From Linum tenue (Eukaryota; Streptophyta; Magnoliopsida; Malpighiales; Linaceae), in NCBI GenBank assembly GCA_946122785.1, contig CAMGYJ010000007.1, forward strand, positions 44,541,587 to 44,605,586: a DNA stretch of 64,000 nt, written 5' to 3'. Positions within the stretch are counted from its first letter, which is position 1. Each line of letters starts with the position of its first letter. Positions 55,966-64,000 of this stretch are shown piece after piece. The notes under the pieces are model-generated. The model worked only from the letters and a program-made list of their open reading frames with translations, searched no databases and was not told where the DNA came from. The translations under genes and the position numbers were made by a program.

Positions 55966-57702
55966 TAGGGGTGGGCTATCGGTCGGTTCGGTCAAACCGC
56001 ACCAAAAATTGAACAAAACTGATTCTTTTGGTCGTGTTAGTCCGAGTTGATCTTTATCCGAACATTCCGTTTGTTTTGTTTTGAACCAAAAAATTTATGG
56101 TTTGATACCGGTTTGACCGATCTGCGGAATCATCAATGAGACTGACGGAGGGAAGGGACGATGAGGCGGGGTCAGGTGATGAGGGGAAGAGTGGGAGGAG
56201 GAGGGATTGTGGGCTGGGCGCTGGAGTTGGTTGTCTTTCAACAGCGAGAAAGAAGGTCTAAGATGAGCTGTCACCTATCGGTGTTGAGGAGAAACTCGTT
56301 GCATCACCGGCCGTCGTTGGAGGAGAGGATGGGAGATGAGATGAGATTAGGCGAGGACTAGGTGGATCTGGGAGATAGATTTGCCTCTTTGCCTCGTTTT
56401 TAATTTGGAAATTGGATAAGGATTGGATTTAGGAGGAGTGGATACGCCGAATGAAATTGTGGGGAACGGATCAGGTCAGTAATCTTATGGTCAGTAACCA
56501 TGAGTAACCTGTCTACATAAGCATGACATTAGTATCTCTCTCATGGAAAATCTTTTATCTTTTTCTCTTCAATCTATAACGGATGATTTCTCTCTCGTTT
56601 TAAGTTAAATTTTAAATTTTTTTGCACAGATAAATCAGATTAAATGTACTCTTTAAAATGATATCCACTTTGATATATTTTTAGTACAAAAAATTGAGTC
56701 ATTTTTTACCAGTCATTACCATATGTTATACTCTTATTTAATACCATATGGTAAGAAAGCGTATCGTGATGGTATGAACTATGAACATGCCAATATGGTA
56801 AGAAGGTTGAATACATGATAGTAGGAGTATACTAACTGTCATTTTGAATACATGATGGTAGGAGTATACTAACTGTCATTTACGACTTTCATCATTGTTT
56901 ACTACAAGTTACCACAAGTTACCATCCACATACCATAGTGGTAAAGTATGGTAATTTTTTGTCCAGTATTTTTTTTCACCTAGAAATTTGTAGATCAAAT
57001 AGATCATGATGAACTCGTTCCTTCTGAGCAAACGTTTTCAAACACGACTTAAAAACGAAGAAGTTATCATATGGTATGTAGTTGGTAACGGGTGGTATGA
57101 AAAAATGTTTCTCGGAATATATTGCAAAATTGATCTCATTTTGTAGAGCACAACGAACTCGTTCTATCTGTGCAAAAAAAAAAATTGAAATTCGAGTTAG
57201 AACAAAGAAGATAAAAGCCGATTAAGAAAACTAAGAAAATAAAATGACTTTAATTGACAACTCTTAGATCTGAATTTTCTGAACACTTAGATCTAAAGGT
57301 ACACATTTAGTTACTCATATGTTAGTAACCATTGGTTACTGACCCTATCCTAAGTCGAAATTGTAGAAGGGAATAAAAGAAATCATGAAAAGGTAGGAGG
57401 ATGAGAATGGAGAGGGTCGACAAACAATTTGGATCATAATTGTGGGCGGGCTAGGGTTTATTTGTTTGTAGCCTGAAGCTGGGTTAGGGGTTATAATTAA
57501 TTATGGGCTTAAATAGGGCCAGGGATCAGCAATTCGAAAGTTCGGTTTGAAATATGGAATTTTGGTTCGGTTCATTTTGAATCAAAATCCGAACACTAAG
57601 CCATAGAATTTTCAAAATTTTGCCCATGAAGCATCTATTTGGGTTTCGGTTTGGTTTTGTCTCGGTTCGGATTGGGTAAACCTAAGCTAATAGACACCCT
57701 TA
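55966..57702. mobile_element. hAT-like element with a nested MITE, 1737 bp
   Basis: Ends TAGGGGTGGGCTATCGGTCG and the inverse of TAAGGGTGTCTATT. Perfect 8-bp TSD, TCAAAGAG, at 55958-55965 and 57703-57710. CGGTTCGGT-type subterminal words lie at both ends. A GC-rich interior at 56140-56360 might be a transposase leader. A second element (56474-57344) is inserted in it. Confidence 0.88.
56474..57344. mobile_element. MITE-like element with GGTCAGTAA ends
   Basis: Left GGTCAGTAATCTTATGGTC and right GGTTACTGACC are inverse-related, and a GAGTAAC word is inverted just inside. ACCATATGGTAT palindromes are frequent within. A related copy flanks the hAT at 4.6-12.8 kb. The TSD is unclear (ATC on both sides is possible), so the superfamily is open. 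Confidence 0.6.
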
Positions 57703-57845
57703 TCAAAGAGTACAAAAACATTGCCTAGGTGGCTAGGTCTATTAAAAACTCATTGATGAAATAGTTGTGATATAGACAGGAAATACCATTGATATGAACA
57801 AAGATGCTTTGATAGAAGGGGAAATGTACCAAGAATGAGAATGAT

Positions 57846-60369
57846 TGACCGCTTGCGTGATCAAACTTTAAATTTATAAATTGATGTAAACTCTCTACTA
57901 AATACTAACTAAGCCAAGTATAACCACGTTAGGGTTGTAGTAAAGTGGTTTGGCCGTATTCGAGGGGAACCCTAAGCTTACTATTACTTCGCTCCAAACT
58001 ACTATCTAATTGAATCAAAAGGTTGGGTGTTTAAACTAATCTAATATACTCCTAAAGGCAAAATAAACAACCAAACATGTGGTTGGGAGATCACTAGAGA
58101 TAAGACGGTTGCGTCGCATCAAATCCTCTTAGCTATGGTTGTCAAGTAGGGTTTAGCAAATGCGGTGAATGAGCACTTTTCCGTGGGTTTTTGTGGTTAT
58201 TCACTCGCCTCCGAGTAGGGGTGGGCAATGGCAAAACGGGTATTTGGGTACACCCATACCCGTCCCGTTTTTTTAGGGTTACGGGTACCCAAATACCCGT
58301 ATTTTTTTTATGGAATGGGACTTGGGATGAAGATGTACTACAATGGGTACCCACGGGTTACCCGTTAATACCCGTTTGGATATTACGGGTACCCGTACTA
58401 CCCATACCACAACGCGACATATAATTTAAACAGAAAATGAAGCAAACCACAACTGTGCTCCAGTACTGAAACTAACCAATTAAGAAAAGGAAACAACCCA
58501 ATTGTTATCCCAGTACTGAAACAAACGCCTTCAACAATTCATTGGGACTTGGGAACAATTAACAATATCATTGCTTGCACTAGGTGACGGTTCAGGCCTT
58601 TGTTTACGGGAAAAGAAGTAGCTAGCTAACTCAGACTGTAGAGCGATTGGTAGTAAACTGAAGGAGTTTCAAAATGTTTGATTGTGTACGCCCACTTGGA
58701 CGACTCTTTCCTCCATGATGCCAAAGTCATTTGCGCTAAACTTAGTGGTGAAAATGGAGAGGTCGGACATGATGGAATAGCCAAATTGCAGAACCGAGAG
58801 ATAATGCTTCACAAAGTACCTCAACTCTCCCCTTAAGAAATTTGCTTCACGACACCATCTCATACTATCTGTAAACCTCAACTCAACGTAGGCAAATGAC
58901 ATGGCTCCTTCTCCGTGAAATTTTTATGGGTACCCGCGGGTACCCGTTATCCATCCCGTACGGGTAATGGGTACCCGTTACCTGTACGGGTTTGGGACAT
59001 GGGATGGAGTTTTCTCTTCAAATGGGAGTGGGTACCCATTTCAAACGGGACGGGTACCCAATCCGTCCCGTTGTCCACCCCTACGAGTACGCCTCCCCTA
59101 AACCCATGTCAGTTCGATCTAGGCTATCGTATCTGGGGCATTGAGTTTATAGCTCATTTCAATGGGTACTACCCACCGTCCACAACGAGGTTATATCCTG
59201 GGTTCTATCTAGGAAAACATTCCTATGGCAGGGGTACGGTTGCCTTGTCCACCATAAGATCCTATTCATACATCTAACCTTAATTTGCTTGACGGGGCAT
59301 ACCCGTCCAATCCTAAAACTCAATACCCAGCGTAGAAGCTCAAGTAGGCCAGTAGAGGAAATTAGGGTGACTTACCCAAACACAATTGAAGCTACATAAG
59401 CAATAAAATCAACCAGATAAACACATTCATACGTAAACCCATTCATACACAACGTATAAACTAGGGTTCATCTTCCGTAAACAACCATTAGAGATTCAAG
59501 TCATAGAGAGAGAAAGAAAACACAAACTAGAAGAGAGGGAGTGATGGAATCAATCTTCTTCTCCTTGCTTGCACCTTCTTCTTTCTTCTTGGGTGGATTG
59601 GATATTCAATTAAGCTCTCCGAAAGTGTTTCCCTCTTTAAAATCAACCCAAAACCCTAAATTTCTCACTCTAGGTTGGCTCTCCTTTGTCAAATGCAGAA
59701 AAGGGGGTATTTATAGAAAACTGATGGCGGTCAAGGCCTCTAGAGCGTGACCCGACGGTCACGACCGTGACCTAGCCGTGACCTAGTCGTGACCAACTGG
59801 AACGTCCCCGAAACTACGCGTTTTGACTCCGTCTTTAAACTCTGAGATCGCGGCCTCCTTCATAAGATCATGGTCGTGATTTTTTTTCCCGGACGCGATC
59901 TTTTTCGCGTTCAAAATACGCCATGCACGCGATTAGACTGGGGAAACTTTTCTGCCTTCTTCTTGGTCGCCTTCTGTAGTTCACGACTACTGTTCACGGC
60001 CACAATCTTCAACCCGTGAACATGGTCACGGCGGTGACGTGTGGCCGTGACCAGTGCCTCTTCTCCTCTTCTTGCTCCTATGCTTCCAAATCGTGTTCGG
60101 ATGAACTCCAATCGATTCCTGATCAATCACAAATGCATATAAGACATGAAATTTCATCACAAACACTTGGAAAAACATAAAATACGACAAAGTGGGGTCG
60201 ATTCCCATATTAAAACCTTCATATCATGAATACATATGCCAAAATGCATGTTTTGCTAATAGGAACGAATATGAGCATAAATAACTTGATATATGGCCTA
60301 GGCACGGTGAATTAGCATGCAATTGCCTTGAGAATAGGGGCTATATAAAGCCTATTTTAGGTGTTATCA
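57846..60369 (-). repeat. Diverged Athila-type LTR with a nested hAT-like MITE
   Basis: Starts TGACCGCTTG; the stretch AGTATAACCACGTTAGGGTT parallels the AAGTGTAACCACTTCC block of the LTR at 5100. It ends GTGTTATCA, with an inverse end of TGATAACACCTAAAATAGG, common for Athila LTRs. The middle contains an AGAGAGAGAAAG leader-like block and a palindrome cluster (GGTCACGACCGTGACC) at 59750-60060. After 60400 the sequence resembles the internal region next to the purine tract of the 5-12 kb element. No TSD was found. Confidence 0.65.
58218..59081. mobile_element. hAT-like element with GGGTACCCG-rich ends and a non-repetitive interior
   Basis: Ends GGGGTGGGCAATGG and the inverse of GGGGTGGACAACGG, flanked by TCCGAGTA and TACGAGTA, an 8-bp duplication with one change. 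Terminal 150-200 bp are full of ACGGGTACCC words. The interior (58430-58910) differs in composition and on the minus strand holds a 77-codon frame (58902-58669, MSFAYVELRFTDSMRW..) of unknown family, possibly a captured host fragment. Confidence 0.8.
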
Positions 60370-60399
60370 GTGACAAACAATATAAATAAAGTGTTATCA

Positions 60400-60720
60400 C
60401 AGATATACCCCACACTTGAACTATGCTTGTTGCCAAGCAAACACTACTCATAATCATACAACTCAATGAATTCTAGTCATCACCACTCAAACCCGATCTT
60501 ATGTAGTGGATCATAGGTAACTTACAAGGTCAACAATTTTGTTACGATGACTTGGCTCGTCGATCGTTATTCAATGGTGTTAACCGTCTAACTAAACGGT
60601 CAACCCGAGGCAAATTAGTCTTTATGGGTATAAGTCTTGGCTATGATGAGGGTTCTCGAAAAGAATGGTTGAATTAGTGATTAGTGTAAAATTCGAGTCA
60701 TTTTAAGGTATTAATCCAAA
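60400..60720 (-). mobile_element. Internal remnant of an Athila-like element
   Basis: CCCCACACTTGAACTATGC and TTGCCAAGCAAACAC right after the LTR match the purine-tract region and AAGCAAAC block next to the LTR at 6460. CTTACAAGGTCAAC matches the CTTACGAGGTCAACC block at 6588. The rest of the element is lost. Confidence 0.6.
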
Positions 60721-61567
60721 AAAAATAAAATAAAAACTTTAACATTTCTTACTCGCTTTTTATCTAAGAATAGACTCTCTTGCTCCACTTCCCAATTTAT
60801 TGGCTAAGTTCAAATTTCTATGTGAAATTTTGATACAAAATATGAGAATTGAAAATTTTCGCAAATTTCTATAAAAAAATAAAAGAAAATTCACGCAAAT
60901 GACGTGGATTATCCAATTCTCACAAATATGACATTTGAAAATAATCACATGTTAATTTCCGTAATATTTTTGGACAACCTTACTAGACCTTTTAGCTAAA
61001 TGATATTGATTCAGCTAATCCAAATGACCTACTATATTTTTTTGTAAAGGACTGATATGTTCGTAAGCAGAATATTGTGGATTAAACGTGAATTTAACAT
61101 TGATTAGCGTGACTGTTTTACAAATCTAACACCGTGAAAGTCGCGCAAAGCAAGTGCGGCTGCCGGTTGGCATCCACACATCCCCGTAAACGGAATTCCC
61201 CGCAATTTCGTCTCCTCCGTCACTATTCGTTTCAGCCCTTTTTCTCCCTTTCGGATTTACTTTTTTTTTTCTCACCGTCGTCTCGTCTCGTCTCGTCTCG
61301 TCACCTCCGAGTCCGAGGAAAAGGGTGACATTCGATTCGAAACTCCTCCGCCACCAGAGACCCTTCTGCCGGAAGTTCCCCCTCCGGCAGAGAGAGAGTG
61401 AGAGAGGGCTCCTCTTCCGACTTCCAATCCTTCCCCGTCCATTGCATGATTGCCCTCTCCCTCTCCTCCTCCACCGCCGCCGCTCGCGTGACAATCTCCT
61501 CTTCCGATTCATCGACGCCTCTGCTTTCTCGTATGTTTCCCCGATTACCCATTTCCCCCTCTCTTTG
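60721..61567. promoter_or_regulatory. Upstream region and leader of the apyrase gene
   Basis: AT-rich to about 61130, then GC- and pyrimidine-rich leader-like sequence. It contains four TCTCG pentamers at 61281-61300, T10 before them and CCGCCGCCGC-like strings. No TATA box can be assigned with confidence. Confidence 0.45.
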
Positions 61568-64000
61568 ATGCGATCATTCCAACTGCGCAATCGGGTCAAT
61601 TCGAAGTCCGTTGACACCGATACTAGCCACAACGGAATGGATCCCGTCAAGTCCCAACAGCGACCCGGACCAGCCGGGTACCGATCCGCCACCAACTTCG
61701 CCTATTACCCGATTTCTCGACCCGCCAAGCGATCCAAGTCCAACCTCATCATTTTCGGGTGTGTCCTCGCCCTGGTCGCCCTAATCTCGTGTTTTTACCT
61801 ATTCAGCACCGGTCAGGTTGTGGATTGGAACAAGAGGTACGGGATTGTTATCGACGGCGGCAGCACCGGGACGCGGCTCCACGTGTTCGCTTACAGGTTT
61901 CAGGACGGGAAGGCGGTGTTCGATTTTGGGGAGGAGGCGGCGATGAGGGTTACCCCCGGATTGTCGGCGTATGCCGAGGACCCGGAATCAGCTGGTGCGT
62001 CTTTGAACGAGCTGCTCGAGTTTGGGAAAGAGAGGGTGCCGAGGGGGCTGTGGGGCGATACTGAAATTCGGTTGATGGCTACTGCTGGGATGAGGTTGCT
62101 GGACCTTGATGTGCAACGCAGGATTCTGGAATCGTGTAGAAGGGTTCTGAGGCAATCTGGGTTCGCGTTTGAGGATGAATGGGCTTCTGTTATTACTGGT
62201 AAGTTGCCTGGTGGTGATGGCTTTGTGTCTGGGACTTGGTTCTTCAGAGTCTCGGATTTGGGACTGAAGGTTTGAGATTTAATGAAGGGTGCATTGGTTT
62301 TTCTTTTTCTTGTGAAGGTTCTGATGAGGGTGTTTATGCTTGGATTGTTGCCAACTATGCTTCGGGTACTCTTGGAGCAGACCCTCTCAAGACAACCGGT
62401 ATAATTGAGCTTGGTGGAGCTTCTGCTCAGGCATGGTTTCCTATACCTAATGTCCTCACTTTATCGTTCTTATTGCTCACTTTGTATCCCGAATCATTTT
62501 TTACTTTCTGGTTTGGTCAATGACTTCGCAGTAAAGATTTTTCCGAATTGATTGTGTCGTCAATGGTATGCTACTAGCTTTGACATGGTATATAGAAAAA
62601 TGTAACCAGTTCAATACTTCTAGGATACGTAGTTTTGTTGCTGAATCAGACAATATCTTATGACTAGATGTTATTATGGTGACTTAGAAAAGGCAAACAT
62701 GATGAAAATCTATTACAAAATGTGAATGCATGAATTTTTTGTAATGCTAGGGGTTGAGTTGACAATGTGCTTTTCTATTCTAAAGCTTCTGAGGGGAAAT
62801 ACGAGGTGATGTGTGAAATTGGTGGATATTTTGGTGGTACAGGTAACTTTTGTTTCAAATGAGCCGTTGCCTCCTGAGTTCTCGCGGACTGTCAAGTTCG
62901 GGAATGTAACATATAATATCTACAGCCACAGCTTTCTTCAGTTTGGTCAGGTAATCTGTCATATTTTTTGCATCCAAATTTCGTTTTTTCTAATTTGTAA
63001 TGTCCAAAATGGTTCTATTGATGAGAAAAGAAAGGCGCATTTACATGTGGCCTAAACCTTATATATTTCCATCTACCAGAATGCTGCATTTGATGCATTG
63101 AGGGAATCGCTAGTCTCAGCAGATCATCAATCATGTAAGGATGAAGTTTTCTTCTTTCCAGGTTCTGCATATAGAACATATTGAAATTTGTATTGATACT
63201 CACTATGTGATGCCAATGTATCATTCTCTCAGTCACTGTATAAGTTATCTAACAGGGAGCCCAATCTGTGTTCCAATGGTGGCTCTTCTGTTTGTGGACT
63301 GCTAAATATGAATCGTTTCTCCTGCTATGCTATTTATGATTAAACACTTGTGCGTTTATAGAAATCTGACACCCATCGTAACAAATACAGCTGCTAAGTC
63401 GACTGAAAAGGGAGGAGTAAGTTTAGATCCTTGTACTCCCATGGGGTATTCACATGTTATGGCGGCGGGAAGTTCCTCTCCAGGTTCTTTCACTGAAAAT
63501 AAGGATCGACTCCTGTCAAACCTTCAGCCTAAGGGCAACTTCTCTGAGTGCAGATCTGCCGCATTATCACTGTTACAGAAAGGAAAAGGTAACTGAGCTA
63601 TTGCACAGACTTTCTTATTACACTTTCTCTGTCCTCTTTGCGATATAACATTTATGTGTATTTTGTTTTATCTGATCAACGCTTTATTATTTCGGACATA
63701 GAAAAATGTGCCTACCAACACTGCTCTATAGGACCAACATTCATACCGAAGCTTCAGGGGAAATTTTTGGCAACGGAGAATTTCTTCTATACATCTAAGG
63801 TTGGCCATTCCTCTTTTCTTATTTAATTTTATTTAAAAAGGTGTCTATTTGATACCCCCAAATCTCTCTGTAATGGATGGTTGTCCATTCTCTGACTTCG
63901 GTTTATAATCACCTTCGTGACAAATCTATGTTTTGACTGTTTGTATCTCTTTTGGCTCTTCAGTTCTTTGGGTTGAGTCAAAAAGCTTTTCTCTCTGATC
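61568..64000 (+). CDS. APY6: Apyrase, GDA1/CD39 family, APY6-like (5' part, runs off the window)
   Basis: Apyrases remove terminal phosphates from nucleoside tri- and diphosphates. Exons: 61568-62198, 62318-62430, 62843-62950, 63080-63134, 63391-63588, 63702-63799 and 63964 onward, all in compatible phase. The start MRSFQLRNRV fits the APY6 N-terminus. One membrane segment (SNLIIFGCVLALVALI, residues about 58-80) suggests a type II membrane anchor with a lumenal or outside catalytic domain. Apyrase conserved regions are present: ACR1 VIDGGSTGTRLHVF (about 94), ACR2 MATAGMRLL (170), ACR3 DEWASVITGSDEGVYAW (203) and ACR4 IIELGGASAQV (239-249). The second intron (62431-62842) starts with GC, not GT; no alternative GT keeps ASAQ/VTFVS in frame. 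Paired cysteines of the family appear in DPCTPMGY and CAYQHC. The C-terminal part lies beyond the window. The gene symbol rests on overall likeness, not a search. Confidence 0.93.

Larger units (their letters stand above)
54051..57845 (-). repeat. Probable diverged Athila-type LTR carrying two hAT-like insertions
   Basis: Outside the two hAT-like elements this tract has a GGATCGTATTCCTCGAGG block, AACAAACAAGCAAAG next to AAGTTGTTT, and a CTTCTATTTATAGGGG block. These occur in a similar order to parts of the Athila-type LTR at 5100-6459. The match is weak and no ends or TSD were found. Confidence 0.35.

Noticed and set aside
61126..61695. 189-codon minus-strand frame over the apyrase leader
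   Set aside because: It is antisense to the apyrase leader and first exon, low in complexity (Arg/Glu-rich) and a by-product of GC-rich sequence.

Overview
The window is nuclear DNA from a flowering plant, most probably a eudicot. It is AT-rich, its host genes have GT-AG introns, and it holds typical plant transposons: Ty3/gypsy of the Athila/Tat type, Ty1/copia, L1-type LINEs carrying an RNase H domain, and hAT, MULE, CACTA and PIF/Harbinger-like DNA elements. No species is assigned. All boundaries were read by eye from terminal repeats, target-site duplications (TSDs), splice sites and translated motifs.

Only two host genes look intact. A vacuolar amino-acid/auxin permease-family transporter of AVT1 type lies at 30692-32395 on the minus strand, in three exons. 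The 5' part of an APY6-like membrane apyrase (GDA1/CD39 nucleoside phosphatase) starts at 61568 on the plus strand and runs off the right edge. Three host-derived genes are broken: an F-box/LRR gene (14330-15117, minus), an RDR1-like RNA-dependent RNA polymerase fragment (23360-24190, minus) and an acid-lipase-like fragment (29026-29505, plus).

Region by region: 0-4.5 kb holds a Tourist-like MITE, a 5'-truncated LINE and an 1105-bp hAT element. From 4.6 to 12.8 kb there is a non-autonomous hAT element (8-bp TSD) into which a young 6965-bp gypsy element has jumped. That gypsy has near-identical 1360-bp LTRs, a tRNA-Asp-type primer site, and one intact 945-codon gag-protease frame with no reverse transcriptase or integrase core. 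From 13.2 to 22.9 kb lie MITEs, a second LINE fragment, an old Athila-type LTR with decayed internal sequence, a copia RNase H fragment and a degenerate tandem repeat. From 34.6 to 43.1 kb is a Russian-doll nest: a truncated minus-strand copia is split by a solo LTR, the solo LTR is split by a MULE with 66-bp terminal repeats and two genes, and the copia leader also carries a hAT. From 45.0 to 53.1 kb is a near-complete copia element (8065 bp, TSD GCTAG) that has lost RNase H and carries several nonsense codons. From 53.1 to 60.7 kb are a degenerate repeat array and diverged Athila-like LTRs carrying three hAT-like elements with TAGGGGTGGGC-type ends.

The strongest candidates for something new are: the gag-pro-only gypsy element whose frame appears to end in an integrase-tail-like motif; the clusters of CACGGCCGTG-type palindromes that recur, with changed sequence but kept symmetry, in three diverged LTRs; the GRF zinc-finger/transmembrane gene inside the MULE; and a miRNA-precursor-sized foldback at 12444-12551.
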